Part shown: piece after piece, positions 36,677 to 45,881 of the stretch
How positions within the stretch are numbered: the stretch's first letter is position 1
Layout: each line of letters opens with the position of its first letter
Source: Haloarcula mannanilytica
GTDB lineage: Archaea > Halobacteriota > Halobacteria > Halobacteriales > Haloarculaceae
Length of the DNA stretch: 64,000 nucleotides
Direction of reading: 5' to 3'
Assembly (NCBI RefSeq): GCF_005406125.1
Contig: NZ_BIXZ01000001.1
Span: forward strand, 930,001-994,000
Program-made: the position numbers and the translations under genes
Notes under the pieces: generated by a model
The model's input: only the letters and a program-made list of their open reading frames with translations
Databases searched by the model: none
Told to the model about the DNA's origin: nothing

Positions 36677-37899
36677 GCGACCGCCTCCACGAAGGCGTCG
36701 AGGGCGTCTCGGGACCCAATCGCGTACAGTTCGTCGCCGGCCGCGACGGCCGCATCGCCGCGCGGCGCGACCTGCCAGCCGTCCGGCGTCCGGACGGCGA
36801 CGATGGCAACGTCGTAGGCCTCCCGGACGTGGGCGTCCCTGAGCGTCGTCCCGTCGAGCGGGCCAGCGGCGCGGACTGTGAGCCGGCGGAACCGGCTGCC
36901 GGCTCGACGGAGCAGCGAGACGAGTTCGTACTCTCGATGTGTCCCGCGGGGTTCGACCACGACTTTCGGCTGGGCCGAGCGCAGGAGCGGCTGGACATCC
37001 GTTCGAGTGACGGCAACCGTGAGCCGACCCTCGCCGCCGTCAGTCGTCGGTGCCTGGACCGGTGTCGGCGGCGTCTCGGCGTCGGCGACCTCCGGTTCCG
37101 CTGGCGTCTCGGCGGGTTTCTCATCGGCCGACGATGCCGACCGGGCGCTGACGACGGTCCCCCGGACCTGTGCGTCCTCGGTCAGCACCGTCACCTCGTC
37201 GTTGCGAGCGAGGCCGGTCGGCAACAGCGCGTCAGCGGAGACGGCGTGGCGGTTGTTCCCCACGCGCTTCGACAGTCCGGAAAACGGCGGCGCAGCGACC
37301 ACCGTCGCCCGCCCTTGCTCGTCAATCGAAACGGAGGCGTCCCCGAGGTCGAACTCCGATTTCAGCCGCTCTTCCATCCGGCGTTCGAGTTCGCCGATGC
37401 GGAGGTCCGCCGGGAACCGCCACTCCTCGCTGCGGATTTCGGCTCGAAGCGGCTCCAACAGCGGTGGATACCCCTCCATATCGGCCACGTCGCCGATAAC
37501 GCGGATACGGACCTCGTCGCGGCCGCCGACGAATTCGACCATATCGGCGGAGAGTTTCTTTTCGCGCAGCCCCTTCAGCGAGAGACGCTTCGGGAAGTTC
37601 GCCCCGAGCTGGTCCCCCTTGCTGTGGGCGTACATCGACACCATGCCAACGAGGATAATAGCGGTGATGACCCGCTCGGCGTTGGGCGCCTGCGTAATCG
37701 ACCGGTCGGCGAGCGCCATGAGCCCCCCGCTGACGCCGGCCAGCGCGATTGCCAGAACGGCAACGGCAAAGCCCGGGAGCGTCACGCCGGTGAAATACTT
37801 GAAACTGAACCCCAGCGCCCAGGACGCGAGCGCGGGAATCACTCCCACCAGTAGCCCCAGATAGATCCCCATCAACACCTCAATCGGGAGTGAAGCCAT
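36673..37899 (-). CDS. TrkA-C-domain membrane protein
   Basis: A 408-residue protein starting at ATG 37899, supported by a TATA-like box 27 nt upstream. The alternative ATG at 37953 would add 18 residues. Four hydrophobic segments in the first 110 residues ('VLMGIYLGLLVGVIPALASWALG', 'LPGFAVAVLAIALAGVSGGLM', 'ERVITAIILVGMVSMYAH') precede a soluble RCK-C region with 'AGPLDGTTLRDAHVREAYDVAIVAVRTPDGWQVAPRGDAAVAAGDELYAIG' in outline. It is the first gene of the coupled pair and diverges from the potassium channel gene at 37983. Confidence 0.82.
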   Translation of the reverse strand: MASLPIEVLMGIYLGLLVGVIPALASWALGFSFKYFTGVTLPGFAVAVLAIALAGVSGGLMALADRSITQAPNAERVITAIILVGMVSMYAHSKGDQLGANFPKRLSLKGLREKKLSADMVEFVGGRDEVRIRVIGDVADMEGYPPLLEPLRAEIRSEEWRFPADLRIGELERRMEERLKSEFDLGDASVSIDEQGRATVVAAPPFSGLSKRVGNNRHAVSADALLPTGLARNDEVTVLTEDAQVRGTVVSARSASSADEKPAETPAEPEVADAETPPTPVQAPTTDGGEGRLTVAVTRTDVQPLLRSAQPKVVVEPRGTHREYELVSLLRRAGSRFRRLTVRAAGPLDGTTLRDAHVREAYDVAIVAVRTPDGWQVAPRGDAAVAAGDELYAIGSRDALDAFVEAVA

Positions 37900-37920
37900 G
37901 TCCCCATCCTGCGTGTCCGT

Positions 37921-37930
37921 GAGTAAATCG
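37921..37930 (-). promoter_or_regulatory. TATA-like box of the TrkA-C pair
   Basis: On the minus strand this reads CGATTTACTC, centred about 27 nt before the ATG at 37899. It makes that start more likely than the ATG at 37953. Confidence 0.45.
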
Positions 37931-37982
37931 CTTCCGGCCCGCGGACAGTACATTTACACCGGACGCTGTAATCTGGATGGGT

Positions 37983-39152
37983 ATGGACAGACCGCGGGAC
38001 TGGTTCGGGGCACGCGCGACTATCGTGTTGCCGATGCTAGTGGCGGTGCTGTCGTTCGTCACCGGCGTCGTCAACATCAGTGCCGTGACCATCGGCGGTC
38101 CACTGGGCGAGGTGATTCCCCCGAGTATCCAGCGTACTGCCGGTTTCACCGGTGCGCTCACCGGGTTTACGCTGCTCGTCAGCGTGGTCGGCCTCCGCCG
38201 CCGGCTGCGGGTCGCGTGGGTCGTGACCGTCGTCTTATTACCTGTCTCGGCGGTACAGGGTCTCGTCCAGAGTTCGGCGGTGTCGTTGCCCCTCGTAGTG
38301 CTCTCGCTGATTTCACTCCCGACGATGCTGTTGAACCGTCGCCGGTTCGACCGGCCGATTGACCTCTCGACGGCACAGCTTGCTGCGGGCGCGGCACTGA
38401 TTGGTTCACTTACCTACGGGACCGCCGGCTCGTACGCGCTGCGCGATGAGTTCACCAACCTCTCGACGGCGACCGACGCGTTCTATTACACCTTGGTCAC
38501 GGCGAGTACGGTCGGCTACGGCGACATGACCCCGACGACCCAGCAGGCGAAACTGTTCGGCATGTCGGTGGTCGTCCTCGGGACGGCCAGTTTCGCCATC
38601 GCGCTGGGGTCACTGCTCGGTCCGGCTATCGAAAAACGACTCTCGGAGGCGCTCGGAAACATGACTGACGCACAACTGGAACTATTCGAGAACCACGTTC
38701 TGGTGCTCGGCTACGGCGACCTGACGGAACCGATTATCGAAGAACTGACCGGCGCGATAGAGTTCGTGGTCATCACGCCGGACACGGAGACGGCAACGCG
38801 CCTCCAGCAACAGGATATCGCTGTCCTGACCGCGGACCCAAGCGACGAGGAGCCGATGCAGCGGGCGGGCATCGATGACGCCACCGCCGTCGTCGCGGCG
38901 ACGAACGACGACGCCCAGGACGCGCTGGCGATACTGACAGCGCAGACGCTCAACCCCGAAGTCAATATCGTCGCCGCGGCGACCGACCGTGAGAACATCG
39001 AGAAACTCCGCCGGGCGGGCGCAGACACGGTTATCAGTCCGTCAGTGCTTGGCGGCCATCTCATCGTCCAGTCCGCGCTGGGTCGGGAGGGGATGGAGAA
39101 CATCGCCGACCACCTGCTTGACGTGAACGACGAGGACGACGCAGATATCTAA
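37983..39152 (+). CDS. Potassium channel with RCK (TrkA-N-like) domain
   Basis: A 389-residue channel of the MthK/Kch type. About five hydrophobic segments precede the pore region 'YYTLVTASTVGYGDMTPTT', with the TVGYGD selectivity filter at residues 176-181. After the last helix ('LFGMSVVVLGTASFAIALGSLLG') an RCK domain (about 220-385) begins 'HVLVLGYGDLTEPIIEELTG' and ends 'PSVLGGHLIVQSALGREGMENIADHLL'. An alternative ATG two codons earlier (37977) is equally possible. It diverges from two TrkA-C membrane genes and overlaps the 3' end of the HPP-UspA gene by 4 nt. Confidence 0.93.
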   Translation: MDRPRDWFGARATIVLPMLVAVLSFVTGVVNISAVTIGGPLGEVIPPSIQRTAGFTGALTGFTLLVSVVGLRRRLRVAWVVTVVLLPVSAVQGLVQSSAVSLPLVVLSLISLPTMLLNRRRFDRPIDLSTAQLAAGAALIGSLTYGTAGSYALRDEFTNLSTATDAFYYTLVTASTVGYGDMTPTTQQAKLFGMSVVVLGTASFAIALGSLLGPAIEKRLSEALGNMTDAQLELFENHVLVLGYGDLTEPIIEELTGAIEFVVITPDTETATRLQQQDIAVLTADPSDEEPMQRAGIDDATAVVAATNDDAQDALAILTAQTLNPEVNIVAAATDRENIEKLRRAGADTVISPSVLGGHLIVQSALGREGMENIADHLLDVNDEDDADI

Positions 39153-40663
39153 GCCCGGCCGCGGTCGACGATAGCAACGTCCGTTTCTACGTCCTCCAGC
39201 CGTTCGAACGTCGGCGGCGAGATGAACCGCGAGGCCTTACTTCGGTCCCGGCTCGCACCGATCATCACCAGGTCGTACTGCGGGCCGGTGTCGGCCAGAA
39301 ACGTCTGGATGTCCGTCCGCGGGACCCGTGTCTCGAAGGCACCCTCGTAGGGTTCGATGAGATCCGCGAGCATCTCCTCGGCCCGGCGTCGGTCCCCGCC
39401 GGAGCCGATACAGGTCGCGACGGCGACTCGACCGCTCCGGCCCGCCAGCCGCGTGGCGAAATCGACCATGTTGTGGGCCACGTCGCTGACGGACCGCACG
39501 GGGACGAGGACCTGCTTCCAGCGGGTCCGGTCACCGCGCGAGCGGTGGACCACGATGTCGTTCTCGCTGCGGAACAGCCGCTGTAGATACGGCGTCAGCG
39601 CCCCGTGTCGGCTCTCGTAGGGCGCGACGATGAGGTCGCAGTTGGTCTCCCGAGCGGTTCGCAACGTTGTCGCCGCCGGCGACCCGTCGTCGCTCGCAAC
39701 GACGACCTGACAGGAGACGCCCGTCCGTGTCTCGATCCGGGCGGCGTGGGTCTCCAGCCAGTCGACCTGCGCTTCGAGGTTGTGCTGTCCGGCTGTCTCG
39801 GTCGCATCTGTCGGTTCGCCGCCGTCGGCAGCGATACGGGTCCGGGCCGGCGGCGCATCTGACCCGTTCTCCGACCGGATATCTAGTTGTATCGTCTCCC
39901 GCATGAGAGACTGCTCGGTCGCGGCAGTTTCGGTATCTGAAACCATATCGAGCAGAACGACCTTCCCCGCCTCGTGGGCGGCCGCGAGCCGCGCGCCCAG
40001 CATTGCGGTCTGGCCCGCCGACTCGCCGCGCATCGGGACGAGGACGTGGTCGTCGCCGGACATCGACTCGTAGAGGTACGTCGCCCGCTGCTCGTAGAAC
40101 TCCTCGCGCCAGACGACAAAGATGACCGCCACGAGCGAACTGGCGAGGAAGATACTCACGACGAACGCCGCTCGCTGGTTCGGTTCGACCAGCAGCGCCA
40201 GCAAGGCAGTGGAGTACGACGACGGCTCCTCGATGTCCAGCGGCCAGGTGACCACGCCAGTGGCAAAGACGGCGAGACCAGCGCCGAGCGCGTTGACGGC
40301 GAACTGGCCGCCCGGGGGTGTGAGATAGCTGTTCGAGACGGCGAGTGCGCCCAGTCCGCAGACCGCGCCGATAGTGAGGCCCGCGACGAACCGCTTCGGG
40401 TCGGAGTACTTGCTCGTCGGGTCGACGAACAGCGTGTACGACCCCGCCGCAAGCGGCGGAAACAGCAGGAAGCTCAGCTGCGGAACGGCGTTTGCCAGCG
40501 TCGTCACCAGCACGATAGCCAGCGGCACGAACACCAGCATGGAGAGATGGACGAGGTTCTCGGTCACCTCGGCCCAGCGTCTGAAATCCTGCAGTTCGCG
40601 GCGCTCGACCCGCCGGAGCCGTCTGGCCGCCGCACGGAGCCGCGCCCGGAGCTGGTCGAGCAT
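39149..40663 (-). CDS. HPP-family membrane protein fused to UspA domains
   Basis: A 504-residue protein starting at ATG 40663 (the longer frame has a Pro/Gly-rich false start). The N-terminal 170 residues hold an HPP-type transmembrane region ('LSMLVFVPLAIVLVTTLANAVPQLSFLLFPPLAAGSYTLFVDP', 'FVAGLTIGAVCGLGALAVS', 'GLAVFATGVVTWP'). Two UspA-like domains follow (about 205-370 'VLVPMRGESAGQTAMLGARLAAAHEAGKVVLLDMV' and 385-500 'QVLVPVRSVSDVAHNMVDFATRLA'). Some HPP proteins transport nitrite, but this fusion's substrate is unknown. A TATA-like GGCTTAACAG lies 31 nt upstream. It converges on the channel gene. Confidence 0.85.
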   Translation of the reverse strand: MLDQLRARLRAAARRLRRVERRELQDFRRWAEVTENLVHLSMLVFVPLAIVLVTTLANAVPQLSFLLFPPLAAGSYTLFVDPTSKYSDPKRFVAGLTIGAVCGLGALAVSNSYLTPPGGQFAVNALGAGLAVFATGVVTWPLDIEEPSSYSTALLALLVEPNQRAAFVVSIFLASSLVAVIFVVWREEFYEQRATYLYESMSGDDHVLVPMRGESAGQTAMLGARLAAAHEAGKVVLLDMVSDTETAATEQSLMRETIQLDIRSENGSDAPPARTRIAADGGEPTDATETAGQHNLEAQVDWLETHAARIETRTGVSCQVVVASDDGSPAATTLRTARETNCDLIVAPYESRHGALTPYLQRLFRSENDIVVHRSRGDRTRWKQVLVPVRSVSDVAHNMVDFATRLAGRSGRVAVATCIGSGGDRRRAEEMLADLIEPYEGAFETRVPRTDIQTFLADTGPQYDLVMIGASRDRSKASRFISPPTFERLEDVETDVAIVDRGRA

Positions 40664-40740
40664 ACAGGTTTGCACGGGAGAGGGTCTGTTAAGCCCTCCG
40701 CCGGAAACGGCGCGACAGGCCATTCAGACGGGTCCGACAC

Positions 40741-41466
40741 CTACAGCGACGTGGTCGCCGTCAGACTGATTTCGATGGCGCGTTCGACGTTGTTCTTGGC
40801 TTTCTCGGGGAGTTCGTCGGCCTCGGTTTCGCCCTTCTGGGTCCCCTCGACGAGGTTCCCGTCGACGGTACAGATAGCGCCCGAACGCAGGCCCTTCCGG
40901 CGACACAGCGAGAACAGCGCGGCGGCCTCCATCTCGACGGCGAGCAGGCCGGCGGCCTCCCAGTCGTTGATGTACTCGTCCGTCTCCGCGTAGAAGGCGT
41001 CGTCCGTGGCGATGGGGCCGACGTGGACATCTTCGTCGTTCGCTTCGGCGGCGTCGACCAGCGACGAGAGCACGTCGTAGTCGGGCACAGCCGGCACGGT
41101 GTCCGACTCGTAGCGCCCGGTCGTCCCTTCGTCCTTGGCCGCGCCGTTGGCGACGACCATGTCGCCGATTTCGATACCCTCTTGAAGCGCCCCAGTCGTC
41201 CCGACGCGGATGAGCGTCTCGACGCCGACCGCCTCCAGTTCCTCGACGGCGATGGCCGTCGACGGCGAACCGATACCGGTCGAACAGATCGTCAGTTCGC
41301 GGCCCTCGTAGGTCGCGTTGACGAGCTTGTACTCGCGGTTCTGTGCGACGACCTCGTGGTCGTCACAGAGGCCCGCGATGCGGTCGACGCGGCCGGGGTC
41401 GCCCGGCACGAGCGCGATGTCTGTCAGGTCACCCGGTTCGACGAGGAGGTGCGGCTGTTTCGCCAT
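40741..41466 (-). CDS. udp: Uridine phosphorylase (nucleoside phosphorylase PNP/UDP family)
   Basis: This 241-residue phosphorylase cleaves uridine (or a related nucleoside) with phosphate. The family N-terminus 'MAKQPHLLVEPGDLTDIALVPGDPGRVDRI' contains the phosphate-binding GDPGR. 'CSTGIGSPSTAIAVEEL', 'LIRVGTTGALQ' and 'LLAVEMEAAALFSLCR' (ribose/base site) match the uridine phosphorylase branch. The ATG at 41466 has a TATA-like TACTAAACGG about 27 nt upstream. The deoxyribose-phosphate aldolase at 43784 would be a downstream salvage step if deoxynucleosides are also used. Confidence 0.9.
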   Translation of the reverse strand: MAKQPHLLVEPGDLTDIALVPGDPGRVDRIAGLCDDHEVVAQNREYKLVNATYEGRELTICSTGIGSPSTAIAVEELEAVGVETLIRVGTTGALQEGIEIGDMVVANGAAKDEGTTGRYESDTVPAVPDYDVLSSLVDAAEANDEDVHVGPIATDDAFYAETDEYINDWEAAGLLAVEMEAAALFSLCRRKGLRSGAICTVDGNLVEGTQKGETEADELPEKAKNNVERAIEISLTATTSL

Positions 41467-41551
41467 ACAGGCCCGTCGGACGGAACCGTTTAGTAGCCAG
41501 TGGATTCGCCGTGGCCCCAACAGTGAGGGAGGACCCGAACAGAGAGCAGGT

Positions 41552-41773
41552 ATGGCAGACGACCTCTCGCTGTTCGATAAGCGGATGCGGGGACCGGCGG
41601 GTGTCGCCGTCGCCGCCGGCGTCATCCTCGGGCTGCTGACCGGCTACACTGTCGGTGCGGGGACGCCGGACGGCCCCTCGTGGGCGCTCGTCGCCCCGTT
41701 CGCGCTGCTTGCGACCGTGTTCCTGTATCTCGGGGCCTATCGAAACCTCTCGAAGCGAGTCAAGAACCAGTAG
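41552..41773 (+). CDS. Small two-helix membrane protein
   Basis: This 73-residue ORF (ATG at 41552) lies inside a longer spurious frame. It has a polar start 'MADDLSLFDKRMRGPAG', two hydrophobic helices ('VAVAAGVILGLLTGYTVGAG', 'WALVAPFALLATVFLYLGAY') and a basic tail 'RNLSKRVKNQ'. Its composition is that of a real protein. The stop abuts the stop of the convergent gene at 41774 with no gap. I recognise no family. Confidence 0.6.
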   Translation: MADDLSLFDKRMRGPAGVAVAAGVILGLLTGYTVGAGTPDGPSWALVAPFALLATVFLYLGAYRNLSKRVKNQ

Positions 41774-42250
41774 TCAGATCTGTGTGACGAGCACCGGCAC
41801 GAACAGGGCGAGCGCCGTCCCGAAAATGAACGCCGTCAGCGCCCACTGCCGGACGATTTCGTCAGCCCGGTCCTGCAGACTCCCACCGAAGCGGGGCATT
41901 GCAATGCGGGCGAAGAAGAAGTAGACGAACGCGGTGACGCCCGCAGCACCGATGACGTGTGGAAGCAACGGGACGCCGTTGAGCGAGATCGCCGTCGGCA
42001 ATACGAACGAGAGGACAGCGACGACCGCACCGTACAGCAGCGCCGCGACGACAGCAGTCACGTGATGAACGAGGACGGCGAGGGGTCGACTTACCGATGT
42101 CGGATCAGCGCGGGTGAGTCCGGCCGCAGCGACGTACGCCGGCAGGTACCCCTCGTCCTGTGTCACCATCGGGATATTCACCAAGAGTCCAACAAAAGCG
42201 CCAGCGACAGCGCAGACAAAGGCCCACTGTGAGAGGGGGAATTCAAGCAC
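41774..42250 (-). CDS. Haloarchaeal membrane protein, unknown function
   Basis: A 158-residue protein with four or five hydrophobic segments: 'WAFVCAVAGAFVGLLVNIP', 'AVVAALLYGAVVAVLSFVLP', 'HVIGAAGVTAFVYFFFARIAM' and 'ALTAFIFGTALALFVPVLVTQI'. A loop 'SRPLAVLVHHVTAV' carries adjacent His residues. I know no family name. The gene is convergent with the two-helix protein and lies 175 nt from the divergent HTH gene at 42426. That gap contains AT-rich TATA-like sequence near 42381-42410. Confidence 0.65.
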   Translation of the reverse strand: MLEFPLSQWAFVCAVAGAFVGLLVNIPMVTQDEGYLPAYVAAAGLTRADPTSVSRPLAVLVHHVTAVVAALLYGAVVAVLSFVLPTAISLNGVPLLPHVIGAAGVTAFVYFFFARIAMPRFGGSLQDRADEIVRQWALTAFIFGTALALFVPVLVTQI

Positions 42251-42425
42251 GTCTACTCCCTTGCTGGCAGTGCAAATGAGCGTTGTGTCGCGCGGTCAGA
42301 TAGTCATAGACCGGTGGGTTCCGAATGGAACCACACGGTAAACCGGCCCAGAACGGCGTTCACCCAATATACTACACCCTGATAATATATATGCCGCCAC
42401 CGCAATATACTTGCTAAGTTATACC

Positions 42426-42839
42426 ATGACACAATCTCGTCACCGAAACGGAAAGCGAGTGACAGAACGCTGGGACGAGGTTTTCAAAGCCGTTACGTCC
42501 GAGCCGCGGCGGCAACTCATCATCGCACTGCTTGACGCGCCACCGGACGAGACAGTCCCGTTACCGAAAAGCGCCGTAAACCCCAACGTTCCGCGCAATC
42601 CGACGGTTCTCCACCAGGAACTGCACCACTGTCACTTGCCAATGCTGGCGGACCATGGATTCATTACGTGGGACACCGAGCCACTGGTCGCCGGTCGCGG
42701 ACCGCGGTTCGAGGAAGTGGCCGTCGTGTTCGAATCGCTCCAGTCGAACGCTACGGACATCCCGGAGCCGCTCGTGTTCGGCTGCCAGCGTCTCGAACAG
42801 GAACAAGCGGAGCGGCTTGGCGATTCTCCGTCAGAATAA
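42426..42839 (+). CDS. ArsR-like/DUF7344-type HTH protein
   Basis: A 137-residue protein starting at ATG 42426 (TTG five codons earlier rejected). The HTH core is 'RWDEVFKAVTSEPRRQLIIALLD', then 'NPTVLHQELHHCHLPMLADHGFITWD', a pattern of haloarchaeal regulator-like proteins in which the recognition helix is His-rich. AT-rich boxes near 42381-42410 may provide the promoter. It converges with the DUF63 gene. A DNA-binding role is likely, target unknown. Confidence 0.75.
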   Translation: MTQSRHRNGKRVTERWDEVFKAVTSEPRRQLIIALLDAPPDETVPLPKSAVNPNVPRNPTVLHQELHHCHLPMLADHGFITWDTEPLVAGRGPRFEEVAVVFESLQSNATDIPEPLVFGCQRLEQEQAERLGDSPSE

Positions 42840-42846
42840 CGCTCTC

Positions 42847-43683
42847 TCAAACGGGACTGAACAGGAACAGGACGATGTTGTTGGTGGCCGGACCGATACC
42901 AACGGCGGTCACAAACGCGAGCAGGAGGCTGGCCTCGACGGGGTCCTCTTCGAGGTAGTCATCGAGCAGGAAGACGACCGCAAGCGCCACGAGCAGTTTG
43001 ACGAACACGAACAGCCAGCCTTTGCCGAGATACGGGGCCGTCGGGAGGGTGCTCGCGAACTCCATGATGCGGGCCGGGATGGGCGTCCGTTCCGTGATGC
43101 CGATAACGTCAGCGCCGACTGCCGTCGAGACGCCGTCGAGCATGTGTGCAAACACGACCGTCGGGGCCGCGTAGCGCATCCGAACGATGATCGGCGTCCG
43201 CCACAGCGCGACCGCGAGCACCGTCACCGCGGTGACGACTGCCGCCACGACGACGGCGATGGTCGGCCAGATGAGGCCCAGTAGCTCCGACCGCAGTGCC
43301 ATCACGACACCGATGACGAGCAACACCGTCAGGAGGCCGATCCCGATGAGCCCGAGGTTACGCGAGATGGTCTCGCTGTGACCCCGGCGGACACTGAACA
43401 GCGTCAGCGTGATCCAGACCACACCCAGCGTGACGAACGTCGTGAGATACACCGCCGGCGCGCCGAACAGCGGCGCGACCACCGGTCTATACGCCTCAAT
43501 CGGCGGCTGGTGGAAGGCATGAAGCGCGCCGCCGAGTGCCATCCACGGCGTCAGCGCCACGACGGTCCGCTGGTCGATCGGTGGTTCGAGGGCGTACAAC
43601 AGCGCTGTCACCACGAGCGTGCCCGCAAGCAGCGCCACCGTGTACTCAAGCGGCGGGAGCGCTAACCCCGAAGGCAGTACCAT
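42847..43683 (-). CDS. DUF63 membrane protein
   Basis: A 278-residue archaeal DUF63-family integral membrane protein with about eight helices. The start is ATG 43683 ('MVLPSGLALPPLEYTVALLAG'). Signature segments are 'TPWMALGGALHAFHQPP', 'APTVVFAHMLDGVSTAVGAD' and 'LLLAFVTAVGIGPATNNIVLFLFSPV'. Longer frames upstream overlap the deoC gene and are shadows. The function of the family is unknown to me. It is divergent from deoC, with about 100 nt of shared promoter region. Confidence 0.88.
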   Translation of the reverse strand: MVLPSGLALPPLEYTVALLAGTLVVTALLYALEPPIDQRTVVALTPWMALGGALHAFHQPPIEAYRPVVAPLFGAPAVYLTTFVTLGVVWITLTLFSVRRGHSETISRNLGLIGIGLLTVLLVIGVVMALRSELLGLIWPTIAVVVAAVVTAVTVLAVALWRTPIIVRMRYAAPTVVFAHMLDGVSTAVGADVIGITERTPIPARIMEFASTLPTAPYLGKGWLFVFVKLLVALAVVFLLDDYLEEDPVEASLLLAFVTAVGIGPATNNIVLFLFSPV

Positions 43684-43751
43684 GTCCCCCACGCCGCCCC
43701 CTGTAACTGAAAACCTTCCGAACGCGACCGAGAGCGGGAATCGCCCGTCGT

Positions 43752-43758
43752 CTTTACG
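43752..43758 (+). promoter_or_regulatory. TATA-like box of deoC
   Basis: CTTTACG is centred about 29 nt before the ATG at 43784. It supports that start over the upstream in-frame extension. Confidence 0.45.
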
Positions 43759-43783
43759 TACACACCACGCCTCACCCCGCTGT

Positions 43784-44509
43784 ATGGACGACGTACCAGA
43801 CCGCATCGAGCACACGGTCCTCGGACCGACGACGACGCCGGACGACGTACGGGCCTGCCTCGACGAGGCGCTGCAGTACGGGATGCGGGCGTGCATTCCA
43901 CCGTGGGCGCTCCCGCTGGCGATGGAGTACGCGAACGTCCCGCTCACGGCCGTCATCGACTTCCCACACGGCCAGGGCCAGACCGACAGCGTCTGCCAGG
44001 CGGCCAAACTCGCCTGGGAGACCGGAGCCGAGGAACTGGACATGGTGTGTAACGTCGGCCTTCTCAAGGCCGGCGAGGACGATGCCGTCCGTGACCACAT
44101 CACCGAAGTCGTCGCCAGCGTCCCGATACCCGTGAAGGTCATCGTCGAAGCGCCGCTGCTTTCCGACGACGAACTCGAACGGGTCGGGCAACTCGCCGCC
44201 GACGCCGACGCTGCGTACCTCAAGACCGCGACGGGGTTCAGCGAGGGCGGCGCGACGGTCCACGACGTGGAGATTCTCAGCAAGTACCTCCCGGTGAAAG
44301 CCAGCGGCGGCGTCGGATCGTGGGAGAAGGCGAAGGCGATGTTCGACGCCGGCGCGGAGCGCATCGGGGCCTCCAGCGGCGACACCATCGTTCGGGAGTG
44401 GCAAGCCGCGACGGAGGGCGAAACCCCGACCGAGACGGAACCAGACCCGGACGACGCGGACACGGCCGACACGGATACGCACGACTCGAACGCGGACGAC
44501 GGTTACTGA
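43784..44509 (+). CDS. deoC: Deoxyribose-phosphate aldolase
   Basis: This 241-residue class I aldolase cleaves 2-deoxyribose-5-phosphate to acetaldehyde and glyceraldehyde-3-phosphate. The Schiff-base Lys is in 'AYLKTATGFSEGGAT', the proton-relay Lys in 'PVKASGGVGS', and the Asp in 'ELDMVCNVGLLKAG'. The TIM barrel ends near residue 215, followed by a disordered Asp/Thr tail typical of halophiles. The start is the ATG at 43784. The mtaB gene follows 50 nt downstream on the same strand. Confidence 0.93.
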   Translation: MDDVPDRIEHTVLGPTTTPDDVRACLDEALQYGMRACIPPWALPLAMEYANVPLTAVIDFPHGQGQTDSVCQAAKLAWETGAEELDMVCNVGLLKAGEDDAVRDHITEVVASVPIPVKVIVEAPLLSDDELERVGQLAADADAAYLKTATGFSEGGATVHDVEILSKYLPVKASGGVGSWEKAKAMFDAGAERIGASSGDTIVREWQAATEGETPTETEPDPDDADTADTDTHDSNADDGY

Positions 44510-44559
44510 CCGGACCAATCCGTCGCCCTTTTGCCGTCCTGGCGATAGTGTTCGGATGA

Positions 44560-45843
44560 ATGGCCCGGTATCACATCGAGACGTACGGGTGCACCTCGAA
44601 CAGAGGTGAGACCCAGCAGATCGAGCAGGCGCTCCGGGAGGGCGGGCACCACCCCGCCGATGGGCCGGAGGCCGCCGACGTGGCGATCCTCAACACCTGC
44701 ACGGTACTTGAGAAAACCGAGCGCAACATGCTCGCACGGGCCAAAGAACTCGATGCGGAAACGCCAGCGGACCTCGTCGTCACGGGCTGTATGGCACTCG
44801 CGCAGGGCGAGGAGTTCCAGGACGCCGACATCGACGCCGAGGTACTCCACTGGGACGACGTGCCGCAGTACGTCCTCAACGGCGAGTGTCCGACGATCAC
44901 ACCGGACACTGAGACGGTGCTCAACGGCGTTGTCGGCATCCTCCCCATCGCCCGGGGCTGTATGTCGGACTGTTCCTATTGCATCACCAAGCAGGCAACC
45001 GGGAAGATCGAATCACCCTCCGTCGAGGAGAACGTCGAGAAAGCCCGCGCGCTGGTCCACGCCGGCGCGAAGGAAATCCGCATCACCGGCCAGGACACCG
45101 GCGTCTACGGCTGGGACACGAACAAGGGAACGAGCCTGCTGCCGGAGCTACTGGACCGCATCTGCACGGACATCGACGGCGATTTCCGGGTGCGGGTTGG
45201 CATGGCGAACCCGAAGGGCCTCCACGGCGTCCGCGAGGAATTGGCGCGGGTGTTCGCCGAACACGACGAACTGTACAACTTCATCCACGCGCCAGTCCAG
45301 TCCGGCAGCGACGACGTGTTGGCCGATATGCGCCGCCAGCACGCCGTCTCGGAGTACCTGGAGGTCGTCGAGACGCTGGACGACCACCTGGACTACTGGA
45401 CGCTGTCGACGGACTTCATCGTCGGCTTCCCGACGGAGGAACCGGCCGACCACGAGGAGTCGATGGCGCTGCTGCGCGAGACCCGTCCCGAGAAAATCAA
45501 CGTCACGCGCTTCTCCAAGCGGCCCGGCACCGACGCCGCCGATATGAAGGGCCTGGGCGGCCAGACGAAGAAGGACCGCTCGAAGGAGATGAGCGAGGCG
45601 AAGATGGAACTCATGGCCGAGGCCTACGAGGAGATGGTCGGCCGCACGTCCTCGGTGTTGCTCGTCGAGGACGGCACCGACGAGTCGCTGGTGGGCTACG
45701 ACGAGGCCTACCGGCAGGTCGTCATCGCCGACGCACAGGAGCGCGGGCTGGAAATCGGTGACACGGTCGACGTGGAGATCACGAGCCACAACACCGTCTA
45801 CGCCTTCGGCGAGCCGGTCGAGCGGGCGCAGTTGGCGGATTAA
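44560..45843 (+). CDS. tRNA methylthiotransferase, archaeal MtaB/CDKAL1 type
   Basis: This 427-residue radical-SAM enzyme probably thiomethylates t6A37 of tRNA to ms2t6A. The N-terminal UPF0004 domain ('YHIETYGCTSNRGETQQIEQAL', 'ILNTCTVLEKTERNMLARA') holds the first cluster cysteines. The radical-SAM CxxxCxxC is 'ARGCMSDCSYCITKQATG' near residues 133-143, and a C-terminal TRAM domain ends 'TVDVEITSHNTVYAFGEPV'. The strong second frames are shadows. The start is ATG 44560, 50 nt after deoC. Confidence 0.93.
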   Translation: MARYHIETYGCTSNRGETQQIEQALREGGHHPADGPEAADVAILNTCTVLEKTERNMLARAKELDAETPADLVVTGCMALAQGEEFQDADIDAEVLHWDDVPQYVLNGECPTITPDTETVLNGVVGILPIARGCMSDCSYCITKQATGKIESPSVEENVEKARALVHAGAKEIRITGQDTGVYGWDTNKGTSLLPELLDRICTDIDGDFRVRVGMANPKGLHGVREELARVFAEHDELYNFIHAPVQSGSDDVLADMRRQHAVSEYLEVVETLDDHLDYWTLSTDFIVGFPTEEPADHEESMALLRETRPEKINVTRFSKRPGTDAADMKGLGGQTKKDRSKEMSEAKMELMAEAYEEMVGRTSSVLLVEDGTDESLVGYDEAYRQVVIADAQERGLEIGDTVDVEITSHNTVYAFGEPVERAQLAD

Positions 45844-45881
45844 ACGGGTTGTGGCGCAAATTTTCAGTCGGAACCGAGTCG

